64,000 nt of DNA from Liolophura sinensis (GCF_032854445.1 NC_088301.1:49099116-49163115), one strand, 5' to 3'; positions 1-13,165 are shown, counted from the first letter of the stretch. The notes: generated by a model not told the origin, from the letters alone. A program made the numbers and translations.

Positions 1-574
1 GAAGTATTAATGCTATAAAGAGGCATCCTTGTATTCTGTAAGTATTAAAGGCTATGGTATTAAAAGGGTATGTAGGCGTAGTCATCCTTACATATTGAGG
101 CTTTATTCTATGTAGTGTGTATATATGTATGTTGAAATGAGACATCTATATATCCTACAGTGAGATGTGTCATACCATCATAGATCCATATATCATCATA
201 CATGCAAAATGCCTAATTAATGTTGACTGTTACATAATTCTCAAAAGAGTTAATTATGTAAAATCACTTGTTGAAGATTTTCTCTGTAGGCTCCTGATAC
301 TATTGTGCTATGATATTAGGTACTGTACTGAAGCTTTGAGATAATATCCTCAGTGAGGCTGTGATTACCATGTTAAGGATTAAAACTAGAAGTAAACCTG
401 TCAGCTGGATTGTTTTGATTTAAGTTTGAGGGGCTCTTTATTTTTATTTAATTCTGCATAACAAAGAAATTGATGCAAAAAATTCTTGGATGAAAAATAT
501 GTGTGTATGCATTGAAAGAACTACTGGCATGTATATTCATGGTTTGGTGCTAACTACCACTGTTTTTGTTTCAG
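1..574. other. Intron or upstream DNA of the 7TM gene
   Basis: No exon was found here. The first visible exon at 575 opens in the middle of a codon and in the middle of transmembrane segment 1, so at least one earlier coding exon must lie beyond the left edge of the window. The stretch is AT-rich and shows no recognisable element. Confidence 0.5.
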
Positions 575-3500
575 TTTGATAGGTGCCTTTTCCATTTTGT
601 GCTTCAGCCTAGGAAGGAGAAAAGCATGTCTGCCAGAGGTCAGTGTACATGTAGCACTAATTTAATAATTAAACTGAGAAAGTGCATTGTTATTTGCTTG
701 ACACAGAGAACTACAACCAACAGAATACAGGACTATAGTACAGTCCAAAATTTCATGGCTTTTTACCGCTTTCGTACATGTGTAAATGTTTTCTGCATAG
801 AGAATGCATATAAACTTGCACTGTTATACTCGCTTTTAGAAAAGAAAACTCCTAAAACACATTATTCTAATTAAATAGTAAGTTTGGTTAATATCTGTGA
901 GGTACTAAAAAAAAAATACATGGGGTATTCTTTATCATCTTATCATTCATCAGTTAGTTAACAGGAAGGTTTTCTTGGTCCAGGTGTTCCCGATTTTTCA
1001 ACTGTCTGGTGCAGACGTGCTGGCATCAGTCTTCATGATAGTTGGGGCTGTACTCTACCTGTCAAACAGGTATAAAACCCTTAGATTTGGATAATGCCCA
1101 CAACAGAACATGTGATATCATTACTGCCCTAACAAAGGTAAGTTTAGAATCTGACACATACCATCATATTCAAAATGTTTTGGGGGGCCTACGTGGCTCA
1201 GTTGGTTAGCGCGCTAGCGCAGCATAATGACCCAGGAGCCTCTCACCAATGCAGTCGCTGTGAGTTCAAGTCCAGCTCATGCTGGCTTCCTCTCCGGCTG
1301 TTCGTGGGAAGGTCTGCCAGCAACCTGCGGATGGTCGTGGGTTTCTTCCGGGCTCTGCCCGCTTTCCTCCCACCATAATAAGTGAAATATTCTTGAGTAC
1401 GGCGTAAAACACCTATCAAATAAATAAATAAATTAAAATGTTTCATGATCTTGGTCATCTGCTTCCATGTAGAGGGGAGGGACTAAGGGAGACAACCCTA
1501 TATAAGGTTACATGTATATATAAAAGTCATGGTTTTGTATGTAAAATTTCATATGTATGCATTAATACTGTCCAGTAATATGAAGTGTGGTCACTGGAGA
1601 CCAAAAACTGTTGAAGAATTAACTGTGTGGCCAAACTTCAGATCCAGGGGCCACTTTCACAAAACTTCAAAAGTCACATTTCTCGTAACTTCTTTCGCAA
1701 AAGACGTTGTCTGGATTATCATTATTTATGAGAAAAGTTACAAAAAATTGATCACAATGTTTTGTGAAAGAGGCCCTAGGCCTGTTGTCAAGGTGTTTGT
1801 AGGTTGATTAATCTTGTTGTTAGTGAGGTCAAAAGCAATCATTTGACATGCTTACGACAATTTATTTTCTTATTAAGTCTGTATGTATACATTCAGTGTG
1901 AAACAATGTCTGATTTGAGTTGCTGGTTTCTTTGTATATCATTTACTTGAATATACATGTAAGCACTGGGCATTTTCACCCAGTGCAAACAGAAAGTGAT
2001 ATCGAACAGCAAGAAAGTGTTTGGTTTGATGATAAGAGAGTAAATGCTTTATGACATGTTTTTGATTTTTCTTGTGTGCAGAGTTTCTACATTAGCACAT
2101 TTCTCCTCACAATGACTTATGCAGTTGAAGCACTTATGAGGATGAGAGATAGGCTGCACCGATCTTCAGCAATTTCTATGGTAAATGTAATCAGTAAGCT
2201 ATACATCTGTTATTTATTAAAGGTAATACATGCTGTTGTGATGATAGTGTTTTTTTTTTTTTTTGAAATATAAAGATCTTTAATATAATTATTTGTGTAA
2301 TTATCAAATGTGTATGTGTATTGTTGGTATATTGTTATATTTGTGTCTGTGTGAATATTGGTTTCAAGGAAAAAACTTCTAAAAATCAAAGTAGGCATCA
2401 CTAAATATACCACTTAAAACTATGTTTAAATATACCTTCATTTATTTTTTTACATTTTTGTGAAATGAGATAAAGGCATTGAAATACTTGAATTCTACAG
2501 TGGGCTTTAGGGACCATGCTATTAGAGTTTAGGAAGTCTGACATCACAGCAAGTTTTTCCAACTCTAATCTCGTCACTCAGTGTTGGAATATCTCTTTTT
2601 ACCCATGAGTAAAAGATTATTGAAATAATGTTCCCAAAAATTCCTTCTTTCTGGTGAACATCAGAACAAAAGCTGATGTGATGTCAGAGTTCCCAGTTAC
2701 CGTCAGTATGGTTCATAAAGCCCATCATAGTATTCAAACATTTGATTGCATTTCAACAGTATAAAAAATCAGAAAAAATAAATAAAATTATTTGTGCGCA
2801 TAATTTTCAGTTGTTTGTATGATGTACATCATATTTTAGCTTTCTTTTACTTTAAGCAGTATTTTATTTTCATGCAGAAAAAAGGGTTGGTGAACTATAT
2901 TAACACCTTTCCCAACTACATATAATTATGCAGAAACTGTGAACACTGTGTGAATATTAAGGATGGTGTGAAAGTTGGTGGTGTTCAGTATTTTCATGTG
3001 AATTTTCTTTTATTTTGCAGAGTAGGGGAACACCATTGAAATATATTATGTATGCTGTATCATGGTGAGTGTTGATTTAAAACCAGGGAAGTAAATATTG
3101 TCTAAGTATCTTACAACGTGGGTCATTTATTTTTCAGTAAAAGGCTTTTAACCATGCTGTAGTGTGCATATAGCCCATACATGTCACATGTATTCACATG
3201 TAATTTTTCTAAATTGTGCTAATTTTAAAATCCATGTTTTTTTTTTGTTTGCAGGGCTTTTCCAGTTGTAGTTACCATACTACTACAGGCTTTCTCACAA
3301 ATAAGCCAGAATGATTTTAACACTATTGGGACTAACACAACAGTTTCAGACATCATTGGCTTCAGCTGCTCATTGTAAGTATAGATGTTGTGTCGTCAGC
3401 ACAGGCCTACAACATTATGCTTTAAGAAAACAAGTTTGTGGATGCCTTCAAGTGCCTTCATTGTTTAAGTATAAAACTGATTGATGGCAGGCAATCACTG

Positions 3501-6500
3501 AGAAGACCAAGCTGTGTTTTGAATGAATGGTATTTATGACTAAGTTTGACCATGTTGTTGATGGTAAAGTATTGTTTTATCCTACTTGCATATGTGCAAA
3601 ACTTCAAGAAATTGAAATTTATTCTTCATTATGCTTTTGTATTCATTTCGTAATGAATACATCACAGTTGTTAATCATTGAGAGGGGATATTTTCCAACA
3701 CAGTAGCAGTTGTAAGTAGGTTACAGCTACATCATGAGTGCATATCACCTTAAGTTAGGTATGTAAAAAAATCCCTTTCAGAAGAGCATAAAGACATTAA
3801 AATGATACTTTTGATACCAACAGCTAAGTTATTCAGATAAGAAATTAATCAAAGTTAATTTATGAAATCTCTCAAGGTGCCCCCTGAGATGACTGAATCA
3901 ATCAGGATCAAGCAAAAATATGCCCCTTTAAAAACACTTTCACTTTTTTCAAAATTGTCAGTTTGAAAAAAAAAATCAACATGAATTTATACCATGGTGG
4001 TTGCGCACAGTGCAGTTATTTTCATCTAAGCAATGACATACCAGTAGTAATTTTGTTATTACATGTACTATTCTGGAGAAATAGCAAAATATGTGAGTAA
4101 TGGTTAGTTGTTAATACATTCATTATGTTCTTTCTCTTTTGTAATAATTTAGTATGTTGGTCTGTGTTTCAGATGTTTGCCAGTGTTTCATTATAATGAG
4201 GACATGTGTTGGGTAAGGTTTCAGTTCCTTTTCGTTTGAGAATGTATCCCAGCAAATTCATGTCCAAATTTTTTTCTCTTCGAGAGATTGTAATACATAT
4301 GTGAAGTGCACAAAATTTATACTGTTTAACTTGGAGGTTTATGATGTTTTTGAAGGTTGTTCAGTAGCTTTGGATTATAATGTGATGTAATCTGATTTTT
4401 GATGTTTTGAAGGTCGGTGTGTAATACTGGAGTATAGTGTAGTGCGACCTAATTTTTGATGTTTTGAAGGTCGGTGTGTAATACTGGAGTATAGTGTAGT
4501 GCGACCTAATTTTTGATGTTTTGAAGGTCGTTGTGCAATACTGGATTATAATGTGGTGCGACCTAATTTTTGATGTTTTGAAGGTCATTTTGTATTACTG
4601 GATTATAATGTAGTGTGATCTAATTTTTCATGTTTTGAAGGTTGTTGTGTAATACTGGATTTTAATGTAGTGTGATCTAATTTTCCTCAGGAGAACCGTG
4701 AGAATGGTATGGAATGGCACAATGCATACCGACTGCTCTTTCTGGTGCCACTCTTCCTAGTCATGGTGGTTAATGTGGTAAGATACAAGTCACACCATGC
4801 ACAGATTATGTCAGTGGAGTACAGGGTTAGACTATCAGTCACTGTCAGTCATATCATACACAGTGACTTGACCACATGATTATAGTATTGTTTGCCCGCC
4901 TGAATAATAGTTACCTGAATATACATGTACTATTAACTGGTCACATCCTTTGTGACTGTCGTGAAGTACCTTAATTCTTCAACTTTTTCAACCTCCTCTG
5001 CAACCAATATTTTGAAACATTCTGAGAGAACTATGGGGTGTAGAGAAATAATTTGCATAGGTTATGAAGCTTGCATCTTTAGTGACATGGAACAGATTTT
5101 TAGTGTAATTTTCATGATAATTGTATGCGTAAATTCCACTGAAAAAAGTGCTTTAGTGGTTGAAAAGGTTGAAGTAGGCATCTATGTGTGTGTACATGTA
5201 AGTACTCCTGTCTTAGCAGTCCAAGTCCATGTACAATATAAGTGATCTCAGTACTGTATTAATCCTGTTAGATCACTGTTAATTACATGAATGTATGTTT
5301 CACAAGCACATGGTGTTTATCACTAGAATATAGCATGATTCACATGTAATAAAAAATAAAGAGCAACATTGCATTGTTAATGATTTATGTACATTTTAAG
5401 TGATCTGTGGACATTGTTATTCAAAACTACTGCTGCACTATATTACACATCACATGAAATTATTAGCTCTCAAGTTTATGAATTAAAACAAATGAAAAGC
5501 AAGTCACTTAAACAAATTCACTGGTCATATTATTAGTTCGGATGTTTTTGAGTATCAAAAAATCTTCTTGTACACTTTGTAGTACTGAAGAGCTTGATGT
5601 TTAGCAAATTTTGTATTTGTTTTCAGATATTATATATTTTCACATACAGAACTTTCAGGAAATCTTTAGTTTCAAGAGGTTAGTACAATAATTTCATTTT
5701 TGATAGTAGCTGTATTTATATGTTTATACCATTTGCATTTATATGTACCCTAATTCCTGAACATTTTCACATATAAAAACAATTTTTAGTGCTATTTATG
5801 AACGTTTTTGATTTAATTTTCGAGACAAACTACATTGGTTGGAAGTACTAATTTCAGGGCGTCACAAGAAGTATAATTTTATCCATTTACAGAGAATGAT
5901 GCCTTTAGAATATGCTTGCATAAACACATTGCAAACATGCCAAAAGGTTGAAGAATTACAGTATTTATAAACATTTATATAACCCCTAGACAAAGTTAGA
6001 GGGATATACTGGAATCTCCCAGTCAGTCTGTCTGTCTGTAGACATGATTTTGTCTGTTCATCTCCTCCTAAACTACTGCGCCAAGTTTGATGAAACTTAC
6101 CATACATCTTGCCAATCATTTGAACTTTTGCATGCTTATGTTTAATGGCAATCAGTTAATTAGTTTCCCCATTTAGGGCTTTGCGCAATAGTGCTAGAAT
6201 AAATTCAGATTACAGCCCACATTTTGTATGAATTTTTCACTCAGGTCTTCTGGGTTACCACCAAAGAAGGGAGGAGTCTCACATCAGAAATCAGGCTATC
6301 ATGTACTTAACAGTTTTCTGGATTTGTTGGTTGCCATGTAAGTTTTAAACGGTTATTCCCCTTTAAATTTAACTTCATGTTTGAAGCTGTTAGGCGGCTA
6401 CGTGGTGGAAAAAAGAATTTATCTTATTTGTCAAAAGTTGTATTAAATGCTAATTTGGCTCTACTTAAGCGTGTACGCATTGCAGATGACATTGATAGCC

Positions 6501-8084
6501 TGACCTAGCATATTGTATCTTAGTTTTATCACTTGACATGGTGGTAAAACACGGACACAGTAGCCAGGTTTAGCTTACATTACAATTCTGAAGAAGCCCC
6601 ACCATAATGTCGGCCGCCATCGTATCAGTGAAATATTCTTGAGTGCTGTGTAAAACACCAGTCAAATAAATAAATAAATAAATTCTGAAGAAGCAAGTTT
6701 TTTAAAGTATGATCTTCATTGTACAGTATCTTTTTATCTTAGTTATTGGTGCAGTAAATAGTAAATGTGTGCTTAATAATTAATAATATACTTATGATAA
6801 TTATATTTGCTTAACATTGTATTAAAATTTAATGTTTATTCTTATCTTGTCAGCATTTGTTCTTGGAATTATTTCCCTAGTGATGGGACAAAGCTTTGAG
6901 ATGCAGACATACTATTGGCTGTACATTTGCCAGGTAGGTGTACAGGTGTTCATTGCAATCTGCCGTTCAATAACTGTCATTGATTTTAATGTGTACATGT
7001 ATGTGATGCTAGAAAATTGTGTATAGGCTTTTCAATGCAAATGTTTCATGTGTGTGTACATATTTGGGAATCTGTACCTGTGTCACTTGATTCTTTGATT
7101 TGTTTAGCTCTGCACTGAAAAAATTAACACTGGAACCAGCGTCCTTCGCGAAATACCTATCAAAATTCTTGACTTTAGGCTGTGGCCAGACCAGTGAGAG
7201 TTGGATTTGAACTTGTCATCTTCTTGGTCAGGGTCTGATCAGCTATGGTGACAATGACACTTGTTTATAAGTGAAATGAGCCATTGATAGTCTTAATTAT
7301 ATTAAAAACATGGGTTATAACATCTTGATGTCATTTGCTAATAAGTCTGCGGACTGTTTAGATGTTCACAACTTTTGAACAGGGTACAGGTACAGTTGAT
7401 GTTTCTTCTAAACAGAACGTAAATGTAGATCGTCAGTACAGCAATCAAGCTGTTAAAATGTCGGCTATATGTATGTAGTATTACATCATTGTGATACATA
7501 CATGCAAGTTGTATTTTTACACATTATATGTATGTATGCTTGGGTTTTATTCTTGTACTTATATGACAATGAGGAGTCATTAGGTGTGTGTGCATACACT
7601 GTGCCTTCCTGTGGTGGGGAGAGTCCATGCCGCCAAAGTGCTGCCGCCACTGAGGTATCATGCTGAAGACACCAGTCGTGACACCCCACCTAATCACATT
7701 ATACTTACACCGGGCCAACCAGTCCTTTTTCGTTCTGCTAACCTGTCAGTGTTGCAGCAGCAAGTAGAATTTTTGAAGTCTTTGATATGACCCGACTCCG
7801 GTTTGATCCCAGGTCTCCCGAATTTAATTTACACATCATAAGGATAAATAATGGGGGTCATATTTCTCCTTTGCATTCATTCTGCCTTTAGGTCATGTTA
7901 AGTTTCTCAGTTGTGCACATTTCATCTCTCAAGTCTTTCTTTGCAGGCTGTTCTTGCTCCACTTCATGGCTTCTGCAACTGTATCATCTATGGGTGGAAG
8001 CGAAATGGCTTCAAACAGGCCCTGTCAGAAAGAAGCACCTTAGCCTCCACTAATGCAGGATCTTACCTCTCAGTCAGCCTATAG
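575..8084 (+). CDS. TMEM116-like: TMEM116-like seven-transmembrane receptor, 5' partial
   Basis: Eleven exons join in frame: 575-638, 984-1069, 2084-2180, 3021-3064, 3255-3374, 4173-4212, 4691-4777, 5627-5678, 6245-6337, 6854-6933 and 7947-8084 (TAG). They give about 300 residues. All introns are GT-AG with matching phases; the acceptor of the third exon is an unusual CAGAG. The product shows seven hydrophobic segments: TM1 tail LIGAFSILCFSL, TM2 with LSGADVLASVF, TM3 ending in the basic EALMRMRDRLHR, then TM4 to TM7. TM6 carries FWICWLP, the CWxP switch motif of rhodopsin-like receptors, and TM7 ends NCIIYGW, a degenerate NPxxY. An N-T-T glycosylation site lies in the second extracellular loop. 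TM5 to the tail (FRKSLVSRGLLG, then CNCIIYGWKRNGFKQ) resembles vertebrate TMEM116, an orphan receptor-like protein of the plasma membrane. Ligand and coupling are unknown. Another orphan class A receptor is the main alternative. Confidence 0.82.
1181..1434 (+). mobile_element. tRNA-derived SINE, full length, in an intron
   Basis: The head has a tRNA-like A box (TGGCTCAGTTGGTTAG) and B box (GAGTTCAAGTCC) for RNA polymerase III. The 3' part contains the core TTCTTGAGTACGGCGTAAAA and ends in TAAA repeats. The 9-bp word AAAATGTTT stands directly before (1172-1180) and after (1435-1443) it and is a likely target-site duplication. This is the most complete copy of the family in the window and the reference for the fragments listed below. 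Confidence 0.85.
1647..1777. mobile_element. Hairpin MITE, GGGCC family, copy 1
   Basis: The two ends are inverted copies: GGGCCACTTTCACAAAAC on the left and GGGCCTCTTTCACAAAAC read inward from the right, 17 of 18 identical. The whole is about 130 bp with no coding capacity. It lies in an intron of the 7TM gene. Related copies are at 37727 and 47366. The transposase family that moved it is not identifiable from this sequence. Confidence 0.7.
4343..4683. repeat. 57-bp minisatellite, about 6 copies, intronic
   Basis: The phrase GATGTTTTGAAGGT recurs at 4401, 4458, 4515 and 4572, exactly 57 bp apart, with diverged copies on both sides. It lies in the intron before exon 7 of the 7TM gene, ending just before the acceptor at 4690. 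Because 57 is a multiple of three, the minus strand stays open through several units and mimics a short repetitive protein; this is not a gene. Confidence 0.9.
5985..6165. repeat. Interspersed repeat with TCTG run
   Basis: The stretch has the look of a repeat seen in many invertebrate genomes: a short TCTG run followed by a segment containing CTACTGCGCCAAGTTTGATG. The assignment rests on recall of that phrase and on its position in an intron. Its family and true ends are not determined. Confidence 0.45.
6590..6681 (+). mobile_element. SINE 3' fragment
   Basis: The stretch holds the 3' core of the SINE at 1181 (GTGAAATATTCTTGAGTGC, then AAAACACC) and its TAAA-repeat tail. The tRNA-like head is missing, so it is a 5'-truncated or decayed copy. 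Confidence 0.75.
7597..7830. repeat. Interspersed repeat, probably SINE-like
   Basis: The segment includes GAGGTATCATGCTGAAGACA, later CACCGGGCCAACCAGTCC, and near its end GGTTTGATCCC, which resembles a polymerase III B box. I recall similar sequences as dispersed repeats in marine invertebrates. No second copy is in the window, so identity and ends are tentative. It lies in the last intron of the 7TM gene. Confidence 0.45.
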
Positions 8085-9076
8085 CAGTAGAGCATACAGT
8101 ATCTAAAACAAATTCCTCTCTTACCTCCGTAAGATGTACATGTGTACATTGTACAAGTACATTTACAGGCATGCATTTATAACAATATATACTTTATAGG
8201 TAGAATTATTTACCTGTATCTCTTGTGGAATAGTGTTATGCATATTTACAGAATGGTAAATGTTTTACCGCTGTAATTGTTGTATCAGAACTTTTTATCT
8301 TGGGATGTGGGTGGTGGGGGTGGGGAGGGAGGGGAAGGTGTATAACTTTTAATATTTATCAAGGTCATCACTATGGTCAGATAGAGGATTTGTACATCTG
8401 CAATATGAACCATTACTAACCCTAAGTCTCCAACATGGCAGAACCCAGGTAATGATGTCTAATTCATAGTCATATTTACACTTGTATGACAACAAAATTG
8501 GCCATTTCTGCATAGATTCCATTTTGTGGAGATCTTTTTAAAGGCCACAATACATGTAAATCTCTTCTACATGTACCTGTGCCCTTTAGTTATTTCAAGT
8601 TTGTTTATTTTATTTATGTTATTTTGTACTGTTTTATAGTCAATCATACCTGTTCATAGAAGGTGGCATGTGTAATAGCATTATCAGATTACCACCATAT
8701 TGTTCTCATATACCACTTTACGTATATTTCGTCATCAAATATATATACGCATGGTTTGTATAATAACTGTACAGGTATGTACGTATAGAAGTATAAAAGG
8801 ACAGGGACTACTTTTACAGAACTTAAAAAATCTAACTTTTTTTGGTGTAGCATTGTCTTGTAGGTTATATTGTTGCTATACTTCTTTTTGTAATTAGTGA
8901 AATGTGTATGAAGAAATATATTTATAGTCCAGAAAATGAAAATAATAGATCTGTTGGTATTATTTTAAAGGTTGAGGATGATGACTGAGTTTATAGAAGG
9001 AAAAGATAAAGTATTTACAGATTACTTTTTAAAGCATCTTTATTTACATGTGTATTTATTCTCATAATATTGGTGT

Positions 9077-9082
9077 AATAAA
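9077..9082 (+). other. Candidate polyadenylation signal of the 7TM gene
   Basis: This AATAAA is about 1 kb past the stop at 8084 and is the first canonical signal I noticed downstream. It would give a 3' UTR of about 1 kb. A further AATAAA lies near 10543. Confidence 0.4.
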
Positions 9083-11362
9083 ACATGTTACAGGTTTTGG
9101 TTATAGCTCAGAGGAATTATTTATATATAGATTTTTTGAATTCAAGAAATATTGGCAAGGTAAAATTTATTGGTAAGTATGGCGTATGTCATTAAAAATA
9201 TTCTTAGTTCTTTCTTTAATCCTTTCTCTTGGCTAAATGTTATGCTGAATAAGCTAATTTAAAAAAAAATTTTAGAAGCTTTTTTGTGGGCCAGTTTTTA
9301 TATGCATACTTGTATACTTTCCCTTCCACTTTTTTTTGTTGTGGTTTTGTTTTTCTTTGTTTTAATATGTTCCTTATTTCTTTTAACTCCTTCACATCAC
9401 TTTATACATGCTTATTGTTCCTTGGTTCTGTGAATTCTACATGTTATATTTCTGTTTTATGACATCTACTTCCCTGTGTTTTTCCATAATTTTGTCTTTT
9501 TGCTTAGATGGTATTTCCATGACATTATTGTAACAGATTCCCATGATTTTCAGTCAGTGAGCTAAGGGGTGAAAGGTTGTTTGTTATTGTTCTGCACCAC
9601 AGGTAAGGTCTTTCTTGCATGTTAATCACTGTGACTGAGAAACATTCTTGTAGATGTTTATTTACTGGCCATCACTGATATACTTTTGTATATACGAAGT
9701 TATGTCCTTTTTTTTAATCAATATATGTCAAAGTAATTATTGTACTGTAATGACAGTTTTGTAGGATTTTTTTTTGACTTGTATTGGCCACAGATGTCTT
9801 GTCATTATCTTCCACCCATCATTCATTAACCTGACTTGTTGTTCATGATGAATATTTATGACTTCATTGTAAGATACTAATCAACTAAATCAGCAAGCAG
9901 ATAACTATAAAATTGTCATAGTAAATGTCATTTTTCAAACTCATTGTGGTATCTGTTTACATGAGGAACATTTGTGTACAAAACACAAACTCCAAATATA
10001 CCATTGTCCCGTATTTTATAAAACTTAAAATATTTTATGTAAAGCTGTCTGTTGCAGGCATTTTCAAATCACAAGTGCATATTATACTTTGTGAAGGAAC
10101 TGTTACATATTTATTGATATTTACCCACCGCAGAAACAGAGTGCATAAGTTTTCAAGTGTATAGTACAGCTGTTGTATGTATTCTTGACATGTTTTATAT
10201 TCTTGTATGAGTGTCTTTTCATTTTTACGCATATATAATCTTTAAATTTCATAAAAATATGTTTTACTACCTACATAAAATGTGCTAATGTCTTCTCTTG
10301 CATCAGATATTTCTTTGCTATATTTTTGTATGGTTGTAAATTGTTGCCTATAATCAAAACATAATTTTTTGTCAATGCGTAAGAAAAAGTTCTTTCTTAG
10401 GTTGGAAGAGTAAACCATTTACTGAAGAATTCTTTCTTTTGATTGTGTGTCCTTGTTGATCACTTTTTGTAACCGTTTATGCTTGGCATGTGTTTTTTTC
10501 ATGAGCTGTTCAAGTCCTGTTTTGGTTTGAAACTTGGTTCCGGTAATAAATCCAACTAGTGAAAGATTTTTCATTGTGATCTCATCTTAGTGTGATGGTG
10601 GCAGTCTAGATTTGTATTTCCACAGGATTTAATCACTTTATGGATCAACAGATTTTACAGGAATTTGATCAGTGTAGTCCTAGATCAGTGTAAATATCCT
10701 CAATTTTTAATCTAACTGTTAATCTAACTACAAGTACTTATATCAGCGAGTAATAACCACATGTAGCTCTGGTCAATGGAAATTTGAAACTGAAAACCTG
10801 TTTTTTTTTTTGGAAATAAAAAAAATAAAGGGAAAGGATTGTATGAATCTAACTATACATCATGTAGTTTCTTTCCACAGTAAACAGCCACTCTTTGTAT
10901 TTTAAGGAAACATCATGAATTTCATACTACGTATAGAAAGATGATAATGTATATGTATATGCATGAATATGAATCTGGAAAGTGTACAGATGTACAATGT
11001 ATATGAATCAGAAGAGGTGTATCTATATAAGTTTTATGTTGTCCTCAATTATGTTAATACAAAGCAAGATATCTTAAGAACTACAAACATGGTTTATTGT
11101 ACTGGCTTGTTACATTTATATTTTTGCATAATGAATCTTACTTGGTGTTGCGTATTTGGATGTATAATTAAGCTTATCTTGCGTAAATTGTGATGATTTT
11201 ATAATCTACGTCACAAGTTGTTAGTTCAAAAACTAGTTTGTCAAGGATACTCCATCAAACGCCATCATTCTAAGTCTCTCAAATTTTACAATGAGTATGA
11301 CACTCTCGTTGGCAGGTATGGACAGAGCGTTCAGAATCTCTGTCGATCTGCATTGTGATCAA

Positions 11363-11514
11363 CCACATAGACGGCGCTGTTACCCTTATGTACATATCTA
11401 TCGCGTACATGGTATTTAACAACATAGATGGCGCTGGTTGCCGAGTGTAACTGTCTATCTTGTAGGCAGCTTTTATACAGACCAGCATGTTATGTGTGAC
11501 ATCATAGATGGCGC
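11363..11514 (+). promoter_or_regulatory. Cluster of three CTCF-like motifs
   Basis: TAGACGGCGC (from 11368), TAGATGGCGC (from 11425) and TAGATGGCGC (from 11505) lie in the same orientation, each preceded by CA. TAGATGGCGC matches the core of the CTCF recognition motif known from insects and vertebrates. The flanks of the three sites are only loosely similar, so they may be a decayed tandem repeat. The intergenic position between two genes would suit an insulator, but occupancy is inference. Confidence 0.4.
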
Positions 11515-11829
11515 CTCTTGTAGCATGAGATCCTTTCATATTAATGGGAAAGACGTAATCACCCGTTACTTTTGAATCACAATCTGTTCAGTTAAGGTCA
11601 TTTTCGAACTGTATCTAATACCGCTTAACCTGAGGCTAGGGGCCGTAAAGGCAGTCATGCTCATTTCTTTTGCATGATGCCTCTATGAACAGTTGCGATC
11701 AAAGCACGACTGAGATACCTTGTTCAATTGTTATTTGACCTGGAACTCATTCATGGACTACGAATTTGAACTTTGATATGGAATTCATGCCCAGAATATC
11801 CACTGTCTGCCCGGCATCATTGAAAACTG

Positions 11830-12020
11830 ATGATCGTCTATCTCTTGTGTGTCACCAGCTTTTTTTCCTATTTGTATAATTTCTTACATAGCCTACCTTT
11901 GTCTTTGGGAGCTAGTGTTAAACTTTGTTTTGACAATGGATCTTGCGATTATCGACTTAGAACGCCCTTTACAGACTACGAATGGTATATGAATGTCAGA
12001 CATGACGCTTATATTTAAGT
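11830..12020. repeat. Dispersed repeat, second copy near 61 kb
   Basis: A stretch containing GTGTTAAACTTTGTTTTG followed by CTTGCGATTATCGAC matches, with substitutions, 61095-61140 (GTGTTAAACGTGGTTTTG, then CTTGCGATTATTGAC). Looser resemblance continues on both sides. The family is unknown and no coding potential is convincing. Confidence 0.5.
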
Positions 12021-12528
12021 AATATGCAATAATTTAGTAATACCCACAGGTTTTACATAATTGATGTAAATAAACAATGATACACTTTTATACCTGTTTT
12101 CTTTTTGTGTCTACCAATGTAGATGGACATTGTGTTCTTTTTTATCATGACATACATTTGCTCAAACCTGTACCATTCGGGTTTGACAGATATGAACTGA
12201 TGTATGCATCTGTGCAATAAGACATTTACCTTCTCATACCATAAATATCTCATTTTAAATCATATCATGTCCCTAAAGTATGCTTTGAAATTCAATAATT
12301 TTTTCAATGTGGCTTTGTTGTGGTGACTTAAAATGCTTGTCTTACCCATCGGTGCCACACAGAACTAAGCCTTGGACAGGGAATATAACAGTTTATAGGA
12401 CCTTGATTACAGTATGCAGTTCTTGTTATGCCTGCTTCTTTTTGTGCTAACGTTTGATTAAAGAGATACAGAATAGATTCTGATTGGCTGATTTGAGAGA
12501 TAGGCAAGTCCAGGATAAGCCTTGCCTA

Positions 12529-12718
12529 CCCTAATTCTTCTAATTTTTAAGAATCTTACATTTCTGTTCCAGCCTTTTGGAAAAGTAAAGATGTGAGTAC
12601 GTTGTTCGTTAGGTGGGCTAACCATATGAGGAAAAAAAGACACTCAATATTCCTGCTAGAACTACGTATATGTTGGCTAAAATGAGCAGACTAGGCGTCG
12701 CAAGAGTTAGAAGAAATA
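12529..12718. mobile_element. TA-flanked MITE, diverged copy
   Basis: It begins after TA with CCCTAATTCTTCTAA and ends with an inverted TTAGAAGAAATAG. The interior matches the better preserved copy at 38301-38518, for example GGCTAACCATATGAG against GTCTAACCATATGAG. The right end is eroded and its boundary approximate. Confidence 0.65.
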
Positions 12719-13165
12719 GCTGAATTTTAGATGTATCCACTGTCAGCCAATCAACTTAATGTACCTCTTTCGTCGGCTTAATTGCCACTCCAGATGATGA
12801 CTGAACCATCTCAATTCATTCAGCACCGAACACAGCGAAACCAGACAGACAAATTATTGCCGAATTCACAGTGACGACTGTGTCCACAGGCGAGCAATTC
12901 TGTGATATCCAGAGAGCACTTTTGACAACTATACTCTCTGATAAACACTCAGTTGTTCCCTCCTATTGTCTTTTTTATTGAAACGTACCTCCATGCACTC
13001 AATTTGTTACCTCAAACTGGGATTAAGATAGACGTCTATCGTAATCTCAGCCTTAATTAACCACTCATTTTATTGATGGTCTTCTTAGATAAACACTTAA
13101 TTGTCATCAACTGCACCAACTCGACTTTTCGGTTACCTACTCAACACCCCAAGGGCTGAATCACT

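Noticed and set aside
4361-4588. Repetitive 75-residue open frame on the minus strand
   Set aside because: It is the 57-bp minisatellite read in an open frame; the period is a multiple of three and there are no splice or start signals.
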